A stretch of DNA of 64,000 nucleotides, taken from positions 5,349 to 69,348 of the forward strand of contig JAAZGM010000134.1 of NCBI GenBank assembly GCA_012511245.1. Direction: 5' to 3'. Positions within the stretch are counted from its first letter, which is position 1. The number at the start of each line of letters is the position of its first letter. The notes under the pieces were generated by a model. The model was given only the letters and a program-made list of their open reading frames with translations, did not search any database and had not been told where the DNA came from. Below, piece by piece: positions 7,682 through 17,013 of this stretch. Position numbers and translations under genes: made by a program. The DNA is from Methanomicrobiales archaeon. Lineage in GTDB: Archaea > Halobacteriota > Methanomicrobia > Methanomicrobiales > Methanoculleaceae.

Positions 7682-8935
7682 TCACACCGGGATGAGCGAG
7701 AGCCAGATCATATACACCACCGCCTGGGCGAGGGTGAGGGGGACGCCGATCCGTGCGAACTCACCAAATGTTAGCGTTTCGCCCTCCTTTTCCGCACCCT
7801 GGACGATGATGACGTTGCTTGCAGCACCAAGGATCAACATGTTCCCGGCGATGGTGCTGCCGGCCGCAAGCGCCATCAACCCGGCGGTGGAGATCCCGGA
7901 TTGAGAGAGGGCTGGAAGGAAGAGGGCAACAAAGGGGACGTTCGAGATGAACTGGGAGATGACGATGCCGGTTGCAATGATGACCGGGATGGCGTCGAGG
8001 TCGAGCGAGCTCCCCTCGATGATCGGTTGAAAGAACCCGGACTGCCAGACGCTTGCCATGAGGATGAAGAGGCCGACGAAGAATGCCAGTGTCGGCCAGT
8101 CGATCCTGCGAAGGATCTCGAACCGCCGCCTGCTTCCGGCGAGGATGGGAACTGCTGCGACGGCCGCGATCCAGGTCAACGGGATATCAAGGCCCGGAAT
8201 GAGCGTCACCACGATTATCCGTACTGCGATCATGAGGACGAGCAGGATGAGCGCGAGGCGGGTGAGGGCTGCAAGGGCCGGATCGATGATCGCCTCTTTG
8301 TGATGCACCAGCGGAATGATGGATCTGAATTCATCCGGAAATGCCCGATAAAGAAAGATATAGGCGATCAGAAGCGAGACCGCCGTCGGGACGGCGAGGT
8401 AGAGGGGGAACGTGATGAACGGGTTTGCAACATCGCCCGTGAGCGCGATGAGGAGATTCTGCGGGTTCCCGATGGGGCTTGCAACACTCCCTGTTGTTAT
8501 AGCAAACGCAAGGGTGAGCAGGAGGAGTTTTGAAGAGATGCCGTGCCTCCGGGCGAAGTAGAGCATCAGCGGGGTGCCGACGACCGCGAGCGTATCGTTC
8601 ATCAGGAACGCCGAGAGGATGCCTGCGCCGACGAGGATGAGGGCAACCAGGTGCCGGACTGACCCTGCCCGCGAGAAGAGGCGAAAGGAGAGATGATGAA
8701 GATAACCGCTCGAGGCGAGCGCTTCCCCGAGCACGAACATAAAGAAGAGGAAGAGCATCACGTCGATGTTGATCGACATAAGTGCATCGAGCGGTGTGAT
8801 CGCTCCCGTCGCAAGGACAACCGCCGCACCGAGGAGCATCACCTGCCAGATACGGAGGTTCACACTCCCGATCCTCCTGACCGCGATCAAGAGGAAGACG
8901 ATGATGAGAACGATGAGCGGGATGAGTGTGACCAT
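7682..8935 (-). CDS. SLC13/ArsB-NhaD superfamily anion permease
   Basis: A 417-aa polytopic membrane protein with 11-12 predicted helices, belonging to the ion transporter superfamily that includes ArsB arsenite, NhaD sodium/proton and CitT/SLC13 dicarboxylate carriers. Seen motifs include AFLMNDTLAVVGTPLML (family ND/NDT motif), TTGSVASPIGNPQNLLIA (first substrate-binding SxGNPQN loop) and the C-terminal repeat FISNVPFVALFLPAL with AAGSTIAGNMLILGAASNV. The twin SNxP and GNPxN/AASNV motifs support an anion or arsenite/proton exchanger, not a dicarboxylate carrier in particular. Met at 8935 opens directly into the first helix; the frame extends to 9001 with residues unlike a membrane start. 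It is convergent with the Clp1-type gene, 9 nt apart. Confidence 0.8.
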   Translation of the reverse strand: MVTLIPLIVLIIVFLLIAVRRIGSVNLRIWQVMLLGAAVVLATGAITPLDALMSINIDVMLFLFFMFVLGEALASSGYLHHLSFRLFSRAGSVRHLVALILVGAGILSAFLMNDTLAVVGTPLMLYFARRHGISSKLLLLTLAFAITTGSVASPIGNPQNLLIALTGDVANPFITFPLYLAVPTAVSLLIAYIFLYRAFPDEFRSIIPLVHHKEAIIDPALAALTRLALILLVLMIAVRIIVVTLIPGLDIPLTWIAAVAAVPILAGSRRRFEILRRIDWPTLAFFVGLFILMASVWQSGFFQPIIEGSSLDLDAIPVIIATGIVISQFISNVPFVALFLPALSQSGISTAGLMALAAGSTIAGNMLILGAASNVIIVQGAEKEGETLTFGEFARIGVPLTLAQAVVYMIWLSLIPV

Positions 8936-9074
8936 GGTATCGCCGGTGAAGGATTGTGCGCAGTCGATTGTTCTGCTCTCTATCCGGAAAAAGGATCGCA
9001 CGTTGAAGGAGGGAAATAATAGACAGCCTCTGCTGCTACGTCCACATAAGCGCCGTAATCCAGGGTGAAGAATA

Positions 9075-9570
9075 TCACGGATGTAACGGTCGACCTGGTC
9101 CTGTATTGCCGTGCGGTCCTCCTCTTTTTTGGAGCCGGGACTCTATCTTCTGCAGTATCACGACGAAGAGTGCGCCTGCTATCAATCTGATGTTCTGCCC
9201 GGCAGCCAGCAACCCGGAGTTGATCAGGTTCATCGGGTGGAGCGCAAGGACGAGGCCGGATACCACTGTCGGCGGGATGATGGCGGCAACAATGGCAATG
9301 CCGGCGATGATCTCCGTCGTACTCCTTCCAGATGCCAGTGCCGCAAATACATCAGGGCATCCTCAGTTCTGCCGAGGGTGGTATAGACTGAGAACCCGTA
9401 GGCCAGGCCTATGATCGGGGGGAGGAATACCGTCCTGATGATGATCGTCCGTTGTCAGGCAGCAGGCTGGAGAGGGTTATCTCTCCGCAGGAGTAATCCC
9501 GGCGGCAGTATCAGCCAGAAAGAGTATGATGGTGTGGATGAGCGTGAGCGTTATCCGGACGCAGGAAGGA
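9075..9570 (-). pseudogene. Decayed DUF389-type membrane protein gene
   Basis: Reading leftward, the frame ending at 9075 contains PDVFAALASGRSTTEI then IIAGIAIVAAIIPPTVVSG and LVLALHPMNLINSGLL, which strongly resemble the core helices of DUF389/TIGR00341 membrane proteins (G-x-A-I-x-x-x-L-x-P-P-x-x-V-x-G). Immediately upstream the frame is closed by a stop near 9364-9370; another frame continues with membrane-like sequence (FLPPIIGLAYGFSVYTTLG), then a third with LIHTIILFLADTAAG. No single start-to-stop frame covers the segment. I interpret it as a gene remnant broken by at least two frame changes. The 5' end cannot be placed; bases 9571-9825 hold nothing recognisable except an AT-rich stretch (9740-9800). 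Confidence 0.5.
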
Positions 9571-9825
9571 GACGATAGCTCGAACGCCAACGATCCCGAC
9601 GATTGTTCTCCGGGCAGGCTGCAACGGCATCCCGGTGACGTGGGTATCCAGGAAGAAACACGGTTTAGAGAGAAGAGGATACACGAAAAGACGACGTCAA
9701 GGGGGGAAGTGTCTTGTGTGGATCCAATCTCTCTAGGACTATCTGGTGCATTTTAGTATTTAATAATTCCTGTTTGAAAAATATGGAAAATAAAGGTTTC
9801 AGGCAGTTGTCCGGAGATTTGAGGA

Positions 9826-10788
9826 TTAGCGTGCAGGAACCGCTTCAATGCTTCCTCCTCCCGGCTCCATCCCTTCGACGACGGGGTTATCCGGATGGGT
9901 CACCCATTCAGTGAACGCACCCTCGTGGAGCCGGACGTTCGGGTAGAGATAGAGCCACTTCAAGAGGACAAACTCATTCGTGGCTTCCCGGCCGGTTCCA
10001 CACGAGCAAATGACTGTCTTGCTCCGGTCAACACCATGCTCCTCCAGGATCATATCGAGTTCTTCGTTCGATCTGAGCTGCGCCGGGTTCGACTCAGCCA
10101 TCAGGCTTCTCCAGGGGAGGTTGATGGCACCGGGGATATGTCCGGCCTTCCGCCAGGGGCCTTTTCCCCCATAAAACGCCGATGGACGTGCATCAAGCAC
10201 GACCACACCTTCGTTATCCTTGATCCGCATGAACTCCTCATGCCCTATGGCATAGTCGTCCCTGACCTCAATGGTGAAATTGGACGGTTCGACTGCAGGA
10301 TAGTCCTGCGAGAGTTCACGCCCCTCGCTCTTCCATGCATCGATCCCGCCGTCGAGGATGTAGACGGTATTGTGGCCGTATTTTGCGAGGGTGTAGGCCA
10401 TCATCGTCTGCCCGAGTCCATCACCTGCTCCGGAAAACGCACCTTTTCCGGTGTAGACGACGACCGGGGAGTCGGCATCGATGCCCGCGCGCCGGAACGA
10501 CTCCTGGATACAGGCGTTCGGGCTGAATGATCCCGGAAAGCCGCGGTTGGACACCCGCAAGACGCCTTCCGTCAGGTAGACGGCACCGGGGATATGCTCC
10601 TGGATGTAGTCATGTATGTTCGGCTGAACATCGACGATCGTCAGGCCGGCATCGTGCAGGTGGCGGTCCAGCCATTCTGAGTTCACCAGTTTGACTTTTC
10701 CATCACCGCGGGGATACGGGATATTCTCCCGGTCGCTCCGTGCCTGAAGGCGGTCAATACCGCCGGGAGTAAACATCTTCTCTTCCAT
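9826..10788 (-). CDS. Two-domain rhodanese (thiosulfate/3-mercaptopyruvate sulfurtransferase)
   Basis: A 320-aa tandem rhodanese. The N-terminal domain (residues 30-150; WLDRHLHDAGLTIVDVQ, VVVYTGKGAF) lacks the active Cys, as is normal for the structural half. The C-terminal domain (residues 175-310) has the catalytic loop ICSCGTGREATNE, with the second Cys of CSC in the rhodanese active-site position, plus VVLDARPSAFYGG and AGHIPGAINLPW, the family's CH2A/CH2B motifs. It transfers sulfane sulfur to thiophilic acceptors. GGTGAAGGAG precedes the ATG at 10788. A hairpin lies 26-46 nt upstream in the leader region. Confidence 0.9.
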   Translation of the reverse strand: MEEKMFTPGGIDRLQARSDRENIPYPRGDGKVKLVNSEWLDRHLHDAGLTIVDVQPNIHDYIQEHIPGAVYLTEGVLRVSNRGFPGSFSPNACIQESFRRAGIDADSPVVVYTGKGAFSGAGDGLGQTMMAYTLAKYGHNTVYILDGGIDAWKSEGRELSQDYPAVEPSNFTIEVRDDYAIGHEEFMRIKDNEGVVVLDARPSAFYGGKGPWRKAGHIPGAINLPWRSLMAESNPAQLRSNEELDMILEEHGVDRSKTVICSCGTGREATNEFVLLKWLYLYPNVRLHEGAFTEWVTHPDNPVVEGMEPGGGSIEAVPAR

Positions 10789-10813
10789 GCTCCTTCACCT
10801 CACGCTGGATACT

Positions 10814-10834
10814 CTCACCGGAGCAGCCGGTGAG
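10814..10834 (-). other. Perfect 8-bp inverted repeat upstream of the rhodanese gene
   Basis: CTCACCGG (10814-10821) and CCGGTGAG (10827-10834) are separated by five bases, about 26 nt before the rhodanese start. It may be a 5'-leader hairpin, an operator or debris of an upstream terminator. A similarly built stem occurs at 37100-37122. Confidence 0.45.
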
Positions 10835-10955
10835 CCTGCGTCATTCCAGGCTTGAGACCACATATACCTTGTGCAGGCTGAGGGGGAGATGAACCTGACG
10901 GTGGGGACGCACAATGAACCAGAGTTCAAGAAAAAAGTCGTTAGAGGAGGATTTT

Positions 10956-11630
10956 TTACTTTCCGCCGCCTTTCGGGCTGATCTCGATGCTCTCACCCGG
11001 CGCAAGCACCGCAACCTGCATCGAGGTTGTGCGTTCGATTATCTGCTTGAAATTCTCCGCGTTCTGCTGGATTGCAGGGAAGGTATTGTAGTGCATCGGG
11101 ATCACGAGCGGTGCGCCGATGTACCGCGCTGCGATCATCGCCTCCTCGGGTCCCATCGTGTAACGTCCGCCGATGGGAAGGAGTGCCACGTCCGGCCGGT
11201 AAAGATCGCGAATGAGCTGCATGTCAGAGAAGAGTGCTGTATCGCCGGCGTGGTAGACGCTGACGCCATCCATCGTGATGACGAACCCGGCGGCAACACC
11301 ACCATAGAACCCCGCCCCTTCATCCTCAAGCCACGATGAGTGGAGCGCAGGCGTCATCGTGAACCGGACACCGTCGACGGTGATTGTGCCGCCAAGGTTC
11401 ATTGGTTCAGCAGGTACGCCCTTTGCCGCCAGGTATTTTGCCACCTCATTGACGGCGACCGTCTTCTTCGAGAGATCTACGGCGATACCCAGATGGTCGG
11501 CGTGGGCATGTGTCACGGCAACGATATCGGGTTCCGTAGCAATGTCCCCCTCCGGGATGAAGGGATCGATGAGGATCGTCTGCGATCCTGCAAGAGAGAA
11601 ACATGCGTGGCCAAGCCAGGTCAACCTCAT
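10956..11630 (-). CDS. UPF0173 metal-dependent hydrolase (metallo-beta-lactamase fold)
   Basis: A 224-aa protein with the canonical UPF0173 opening MRLTWLGHACFSLAG, the zinc-binding motif THAHADHLG, VYHAGDTALF and the terminal IPMHYNTFP histidine. The length and motif order match the UPF0173 family, hydrolases of unknown physiological substrate. Start at 11630 is chosen because the fold begins there; the frame extends upstream into the intergenic region with no family similarity. It lies 61 bases downstream of the HTH gene on the same strand and may be expressed from its own AT-rich upstream segment (11645-11662). Confidence 0.88.
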   Translation of the reverse strand: MRLTWLGHACFSLAGSQTILIDPFIPEGDIATEPDIVAVTHAHADHLGIAVDLSKKTVAVNEVAKYLAAKGVPAEPMNLGGTITVDGVRFTMTPALHSSWLEDEGAGFYGGVAAGFVITMDGVSVYHAGDTALFSDMQLIRDLYRPDVALLPIGGRYTMGPEEAMIAARYIGAPLVIPMHYNTFPAIQQNAENFKQIIERTTSMQVAVLAPGESIEISPKGGGK

Positions 11631-11691
11631 GGTGAAGAGGTTGCTCTGGATGTTAAAAAATGTTGAGTGGGGTATAGGGAGCGAACCGGTT

Positions 11692-12300
11692 TCAGAACTC
11701 CCCCATATCGATAGCCTCGGTGATGTCGATCGCTTCACTAAGACCATCATTCGTGACACCGCGCGTCATCATCTCGGAGAGATCGCGATCTTCCATCACA
11801 TCCCTGATCCGTTCCAGGAATGGATCAAGCGTGGTATCTTTCTGCTGCTCAATCACGTGGCGGTACTCACGAAGCGTCGAGGGGCTTATATCGAGTTCCT
11901 CGCTGATCTCCTTCATGGTCTTTCCCGATTCAAGAAGCTCGGTCATCACTTCCTGATCAAACGGCATCTTGAAGTCGAGTTCCCTGAAGAGTTTAAGGCG
12001 GACCCGGGCACGGGCCACGGTCTTACTCAGTTTTTCATCGTCAAGCGCCCTTGCGATCTCGGTGTCGTTCTTGCCGTCGTAGTACGCAACCACGAGTTTT
12101 GCAAGTTGCCGCGGGGCGAGTTTGGTCTTGAAATACCCCCGATCGAGGATCTCCCGCATGATCAGGGCAATCTCGCGTTCCACAGCGTCGCGATCCCGGA
12201 GCGTACCGTGAACCTTTCTCATCGGTTCGACGATCGTCTTCTTGTTCGTGATGGTCGTAAACAGCTCAAGGAGCTGTTGCTTGCGGGTATCTTCAGCCAT
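11692..12300 (-). CDS. HTH DNA-binding protein, resembles haloarchaeal conditioned medium-induced protein 4
   Basis: A 202-aa protein, MAEDTRKQQLLELFTTITNK onward. Residues about 90-110 (NDTEIARALDDEKLSKTVAR) and 125-150 (GKTMKEISEELDISPSTLRE) are two helix-turn-helix-like units; the second is a clear sigma-70-region-4/winged HTH type. The N-terminal half is helical. The overall composition and motif order remind me of the euryarchaeal family annotated as conditioned medium-induced protein 4, from memory. It is preceded by a TATA-like element and a perfect inverted repeat (12343-12359) well placed for self-repression, which is inference. Confidence 0.65.
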   Translation of the reverse strand: MAEDTRKQQLLELFTTITNKKTIVEPMRKVHGTLRDRDAVEREIALIMREILDRGYFKTKLAPRQLAKLVVAYYDGKNDTEIARALDDEKLSKTVARARVRLKLFRELDFKMPFDQEVMTELLESGKTMKEISEELDISPSTLREYRHVIEQQKDTTLDPFLERIRDVMEDRDLSEMMTRGVTNDGLSEAIDITEAIDMGEF

Positions 12301-12342
12301 GTTCGTCTCTCTCAGTTCTGTATTCCATTATCCGGTCCTGAT

Positions 12343-12372
12343 GGTCACCCATGGTGACCTGGTATTTATACG
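12343..12372 (-). promoter_or_regulatory. Candidate promoter and operator of the HTH gene
   Basis: On the minus strand a TATA-like element TATAAATA occupies 12363-12370. Directly downstream of it, GGTCACC (12343-12349) and GGTGACC (12353-12359) form a perfect 7-bp inverted repeat with a 3-base spacer. The repeat would sit between the TATA box and the expected transcription start near 12340, a typical archaeal repressor position. The rest of 12301-12608 is the divergent promoter region with a second AT-rich segment at 12420-12445 and no gene. Confidence 0.5.
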
Positions 12373-12608
12373 TTCCCCACCCAGGTCGGGGCATAACGTT
12401 CCCTACATTACAACCGCTAACATTTAAATTTTACCATATCTCTTCTCAAAATAGAAGGATCATTTCAGTGGATGTAGCCATATCTTCCGGGATACTATCT
12501 GCTGTGGAAATACATCCGGCCTATCGTCTATCTCTCGGTGAATCATGATCCTGCACGGGTCAAAGACTATTCTTTATTAGCACCGCCGCTCAACTGTATT
12601 GCAAGACT

Positions 12609-14339
12609 ATGGCCGAAACGAGCGATATTTACGAAAAAGTCATGGAAGTAGCCAGAAGACGGGGTTTTGTCTGGCCATCATCCGAGATATACGGGTCAGT
12701 TGCCGGATTCATCGATTACGGCCCTCTCGGAGCGATGTTGAAACGGAACATCGAAAATCTCTGGCGTTCGTTCTATGTTTACCAGGAAGGCTACTATGAG
12801 ATCGAATGTCCAACCATCGGAAACGAAGCGATCTTCGTTGCATCCGGCCACGTAAAAGAGTTTGCCGACAAGATGGTGCAGTGCCCACACTGCGGCGAGT
12901 ACCTCCGCGCAGATCACATCGCAGAAGAGAACGGCATCGAGAACGCAGGAACACTCTCTGCAGAAGCGCTCCAGGCGGCGCTCTATGAGCTCCCCTGCCC
13001 GTCATGCAAGGAGGTCCTGGGAGAGGCGGGTGTCTTTGCGTTCAACCTTATGTTCGAGACCACCATCGGCCCGGGTTCGCAGCGGAAGGGTTACCTGCGC
13101 CCGGAGACCGCCCAGGGTATATTCACCGACTTTTCCCGGCTTCTGCGGTTCTACCGGGACAAACTTCCTTTTGGCGCCGTCCAGATTGGAAAATCCTACC
13201 GGAACGAGATCTCCCCCCGCCAGGGCATGATCCGGTTGCGGGAGTTCACCCAGGCCGAGGCCGAGATCTTCGTCCATCCGGCACATAAGGATCACCCTGC
13301 CTTCCACCGCTACGCGGACCACGCAGCCCCCCTCCTCACCATTGCACGGCAGCTCAGCGGCCAGGAGCCTGCCGCAATGACGATGCGCGCCGCTGTGGAT
13401 GAGGGTGTCATCGCGAACGAATACGTCGCTTACTACATCGCGCTGACACACCGGATACTGACCGCTATCGGCGTCGATCCGACAAAACTCCGGTTCCGCC
13501 AGCACCTGATCGACGAGCGGGCGCATTATGCAGCGGACTGCTGGGACGCCGAGGTCTATTCCGGCCGCTTCGGGTGGGTGGAGATCGTCGGCATCGCCGA
13601 CCGCACCAACTACGACCTGCGTTCGCACACAGAGCACTCGGGCACCTCAATGACGGTCTTCATGCCCTATGATGAGCCGGAACGTGTCGTAAAACGGCGG
13701 ATCGTGGCTGATATGGGAGTGCTCGGGCCGCAGTACCGCGGCAAGGCGAAGGCGATCGCGGATGCCCTTGCTACATCCGAGCCAGGAGAGGATGGCGCGC
13801 GGGTCACTGTCGATGGTGAGGAGTTCTTCATCCCCGCCGATCTCTACCAGGTCAGGGAGGAAGAGGTCGAGGTACGTGGCGAAGAAGTGATGCCCCATAT
13901 TATAGAACCGTCGTACGGCATCGATCGGATGATCTACGTCGCTCTCGAGCACAGTTACGCCGAGGAAGAGGTCGAAGGCGAGATCCGGAAAGTGCTCCGG
14001 TTCCCGCCGGCGGTTGCGCCGATCCAGGCCGCCGTCTTCCCGCTGATGAATCGTGACGGTCTCGACGGTATCGCACAGGCGATCACGGAGAGGCTCACAC
14101 AGTGCCGCATCCTCACCCAGTACGATGACTCCGGTGCCATCGGCAGGCGTTACCGGAGGCAGGATGAGGTCGGGACACCCTTTGCCGTCACTGTCGACTA
14201 CGATACGCTTGAGGATAACACTGTGACCGTGAGGGATCGCGACAGCATGGAGCAGATCAGGGTGCCTATCGAGCGCCTGCCGGAGATCCTCTCCGCACTC
14301 ATCTCGGGCGCCATCACGTTTCGTGAAATCAGGGTATGA
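12609..14339 (+). CDS. glyS: Glycyl-tRNA synthetase, archaeal/eukaryotic alpha2 type
   Basis: A 576-aa class II aminoacyl-tRNA synthetase charging tRNA-Gly. Evidence: opening SDIYEKVMEVARRRGFVWPS, motif 1 region around YGPLGAMLKRNIENLW, an inserted zinc-ribbon-like block with CPHCGEY and PCPSCKEV, motif 2 SYRNEISPRQGMIRLREF, and motif 3 around PHIIEPSYGIDR. The C-terminal anticodon-binding domain begins near APIQAAVFPLMN. Length is normal for archaea. The stop overlaps the hef start by 4 bases (ATGA), so translation of the two is probably coupled. Confidence 0.97.
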   Translation: MAETSDIYEKVMEVARRRGFVWPSSEIYGSVAGFIDYGPLGAMLKRNIENLWRSFYVYQEGYYEIECPTIGNEAIFVASGHVKEFADKMVQCPHCGEYLRADHIAEENGIENAGTLSAEALQAALYELPCPSCKEVLGEAGVFAFNLMFETTIGPGSQRKGYLRPETAQGIFTDFSRLLRFYRDKLPFGAVQIGKSYRNEISPRQGMIRLREFTQAEAEIFVHPAHKDHPAFHRYADHAAPLLTIARQLSGQEPAAMTMRAAVDEGVIANEYVAYYIALTHRILTAIGVDPTKLRFRQHLIDERAHYAADCWDAEVYSGRFGWVEIVGIADRTNYDLRSHTEHSGTSMTVFMPYDEPERVVKRRIVADMGVLGPQYRGKAKAIADALATSEPGEDGARVTVDGEEFFIPADLYQVREEEVEVRGEEVMPHIIEPSYGIDRMIYVALEHSYAEEEVEGEIRKVLRFPPAVAPIQAAVFPLMNRDGLDGIAQAITERLTQCRILTQYDDSGAIGRRYRRQDEVGTPFAVTVDYDTLEDNTVTVRDRDSMEQIRVPIERLPEILSALISGAITFREIRV

Positions 14340-16582
14340 ACTACGTCTCCCATCCGCTGATCCGGCCAGACAGCATCGAGGAGCGGCGGTATCAACTCTC
14401 CATCGCTCTCCGGGCGCTTGATGCAAACACGATGGTCGTCCTCCCGACGGGGCTCGGGAAGACCGCCGTCGCGCTCATCGTCGCGGCGTCCCGCCTCTAC
14501 ACCCAGCAGGGGAGGGTGCTCATGCTCGCGCCCACAAAACCCCTGGTCGAACAGCACCTCCGTTTCTTCAAACAGTTCCTGCTCACCCGGAAGGATTCTG
14601 AGCCGGATGAGTCTGATTTTGCTATGTTCACCGGCGATACCCCGCCGGAGGAACGGGCGCGGGCCTGGGAGGCGTGCCGGGTCTGTTTCGCCACCCCGCA
14701 GGTGATCAAGAACGACTGCCTTGCGGGGAGATACAGCCTCGCCGACGTCGTACTGCTGGTCGTGGATGAGTGTCATCGGGCGGTGGGGAACTACGCCTAC
14801 GTCTTCCTCGCCGGGCACTACTGCACCACGGCAAAAACCCCCCTGCTGCTCGCGATGACCGCGTCTCCCGGCGGGGATCCGATGAAGGTGCAGGAGGTCT
14901 GCGACAACCTGCATATCGAGGCGGTCGAGACCCGGGTGGAGACCGATGAAGATGTCCGCCCCTACATTCATGAGCGCGAGATCCATTATGTCGACATCTA
15001 CCTGCCGGAGGGGTTACAGGCGGCGGTCGCCGTTCTCCGGGGGCTTGTGGAGTCACGCCTTAGCCAGCTCGCGAAGCTCGACTTCCGCGTCCCGAAGCCG
15101 GAAAACCTCTCGATGAAGGCGCTCAACACTTTAAATGCCCAGATCCAGCAGCGCATACGAATGCGCGACTCTGCAGCGTTCACCGCGGCGTCCCTGCACG
15201 CTGAGTGCATGAAACTCCGGCACGCCATATCGCTTGCTGAGACGCAAGGGAGCGAGGCGCTCAAACTCTACCTCGCCCGACTCGGCGCGGAAGGTGCCTC
15301 GAGTTCGGGGAGCAAGGCAAGCAAGCGCCTCGTCGCCGATCCTGCTTATCTGGGCCTTGTCGAGGCGGCTGCCGGCTGGAACGAGGAACTGCACCCCAAG
15401 GTCTCGATCGTCCGTGAACTGGTGCAGGCGCAGCTTACGGCGCATCCTGAGAGCCGGATCATCGTCTTTGCCACCTACCGCGACACCGTCCAGACGCTCG
15501 TGGACACCCTCACCGCTGCCGGCATCGCATGCGAACGGTTCGTCGGCCAGGCGTCCCGTGATGCGGAGCGGGGCCTCACACAGAAGGAGCAGATCGCAAG
15601 CCTTGCCCGGTTCAGGGAGGGTGAGTTCAAATGCCTGATCGCGACATCTGTGGGTGAGGAGGGGCTCGATGTCCCCTCAACGGATATGGTGATCTTTTAC
15701 GAGGCTGTTCCCTCTGAGATCCGGAGCATCCAGCGGAAAGGACGGACAGGACGAAGCGGCAGCGGCACGATCGTTGTGCTGGTGACGAAGGGCACGTCTG
15801 ATGAGGCGTTCCGGTACGCAAGCCAGAGCCGGGAGCGAGCGATGGTGGCAGGGATCAAGGAGATGAGCACCGCATCTGTACCGCCTGCTCCGTCTGCCCC
15901 ATCCGCCACCCGGCAGACGGATTTCCTCGCGTTTGCCCCGGAAGGGCCGGCGATCACCGTCGACGACCGTGAGACGTCATCGAGGGTCGCCGGCCGCCTG
16001 CATGAACTCGGGGCATCGATCACGCTCGAACGCCTTGAGTTCGGCGATTATGCCATCGGCGACCGCATCCTCGTGGAGAGGAAGACGGTGCAGGACTTCA
16101 TGAATACCCTCATCGAGCGCGATCTCTTCGGGCAGATCAAGGCGATGGCCGACGCAGTGCTGCGTCCAATCCTGATCATCGAGGGGGAGGAAGACCTTTA
16201 CTCGGTGCGAAACATCCACCCGAACGCCATCAGGGGCACACTTGCGGCCATCACGGTCGATATGGGCGTTGCACTGATACGTACCAGGGATGCGGACGAC
16301 ACTGCCGAGACGCTGTATGTGCTTGCACAGCGGGAGGGAAGCGAACGGGGGGAGCGGAAGGTGCATCCAAAGAAGTCTTTCCGCTCGGCACGTGAGGAGC
16401 AGGAGTACGCACTCGCTGCGTTCCCGAACGTCGGTCTAAAAAGCGCACGCCTTCTTCTTGAACACTTCGGATCGTTCAAGGCGATCATCGATGCCGAGCC
16501 GGAGGAACTCTCAGCGGTGCACGGGATCGGGGAGAAGACTGCCCGTGCTATATGGGATCTTGCCCGCAGGTCTTACCGCTGA
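14336..16582 (+). CDS. hef: Hef: fused SF2 helicase and XPF/ERCC4-type nuclease
   Basis: A 748-aa archaeal Hef, which remodels and cleaves stalled replication forks. N-terminal helicase: VVLPTGLGKTAVALIV (motif I), VVDECHRAVGNYAY (motif II, DECH), MTASPGG (motif III), FVGQASRD, and GRKGRTGRSG-like motif VI read as QRKGRTGRSGSG. C-terminal nuclease, residues about 540-680: ITVDDRETSS and GDRILVERKTVQDF, which contains the catalytic ERKxxxD. The extreme C-terminus has a helix-hairpin-helix pair (FPNVGLKSARLLLEHFG, LSAVHGIGEKTARAI). All catalytic residues are present. It overlaps glyS by 4 nt and overlaps the convergent zinc-ribbon gene by 10 nt. Confidence 0.96.
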   Translation: MNYVSHPLIRPDSIEERRYQLSIALRALDANTMVVLPTGLGKTAVALIVAASRLYTQQGRVLMLAPTKPLVEQHLRFFKQFLLTRKDSEPDESDFAMFTGDTPPEERARAWEACRVCFATPQVIKNDCLAGRYSLADVVLLVVDECHRAVGNYAYVFLAGHYCTTAKTPLLLAMTASPGGDPMKVQEVCDNLHIEAVETRVETDEDVRPYIHEREIHYVDIYLPEGLQAAVAVLRGLVESRLSQLAKLDFRVPKPENLSMKALNTLNAQIQQRIRMRDSAAFTAASLHAECMKLRHAISLAETQGSEALKLYLARLGAEGASSSGSKASKRLVADPAYLGLVEAAAGWNEELHPKVSIVRELVQAQLTAHPESRIIVFATYRDTVQTLVDTLTAAGIACERFVGQASRDAERGLTQKEQIASLARFREGEFKCLIATSVGEEGLDVPSTDMVIFYEAVPSEIRSIQRKGRTGRSGSGTIVVLVTKGTSDEAFRYASQSRERAMVAGIKEMSTASVPPAPSAPSATRQTDFLAFAPEGPAITVDDRETSSRVAGRLHELGASITLERLEFGDYAIGDRILVERKTVQDFMNTLIERDLFGQIKAMADAVLRPILIIEGEEDLYSVRNIHPNAIRGTLAAITVDMGVALIRTRDADDTAETLYVLAQREGSERGERKVHPKKSFRSAREEQEYALAAFPNVGLKSARLLLEHFGSFKAIIDAEPEELSAVHGIGEKTARAIWDLARRSYR

Positions 16583-16947
16583 CCCATCCTTGCAAGGGCT
16601 CTTGCGCCCCGTTCGACCGCCTTCATCAGGGTCAGGCACTCATCAGGCCTCTGTTCGCCCCTGATCCGTTCGCAGAGGTGGACGATCGTCCGTTCTATCT
16701 CGGCGGCAGCCTTACCCTGCAGCTCCCGTGCAACCGGCGCAGGAAGTTGCTCAGATCTTGTGGCCGGCACAGGCGGTTCTGGTTCGGGGTGGGACTCTTC
16801 CGACGCAGCAAGCGGGCAGATGACACACTGTGTCTCTCCTTTATACTCGAACAGGGGATAACCGCAGACTTTACAGGATTTAGCGAGCATCTTTCCTCCC
16901 TTGAGGAGATACCCGGCCATGACTTCGTCAGCCCGATCAGCTGTCAT
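16573..16947 (-). CDS. Sjogren's syndrome/scleroderma autoantigen 1 (p27)-type zinc-ribbon protein
   Basis: A 124-aa protein. Residues 8-45 carry MAGYLLKGGKMLAKSCKVCG ... TQCVICPLA, a two-knuckle zinc ribbon (CxxC ... CxxC) preceded by the MxxxLLxGxKML helix that defines the autoantigen p27 family. A Pro/Glu-rich linker (50-70) leads to a helical C-terminus. The archaeal role is unknown. It is convergent with hef and its stop overlaps the hef end. The upstream region between its start and UPF0147 (16948-17013) contains a TATA-like TTATATATG. Confidence 0.75.
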   Translation of the reverse strand: MTADRADEVMAGYLLKGGKMLAKSCKVCGYPLFEYKGETQCVICPLAASEESHPEPEPPVPATRSEQLPAPVARELQGKAAAEIERTIVHLCERIRGEQRPDECLTLMKAVERGARALARMGQR

Positions 16948-17013
16948 TTCGTTGAACTCCCTTAATGAACTTATATATGTCTGGATGCCATTAATAATAA
17001 AGGGGTAATTCTA

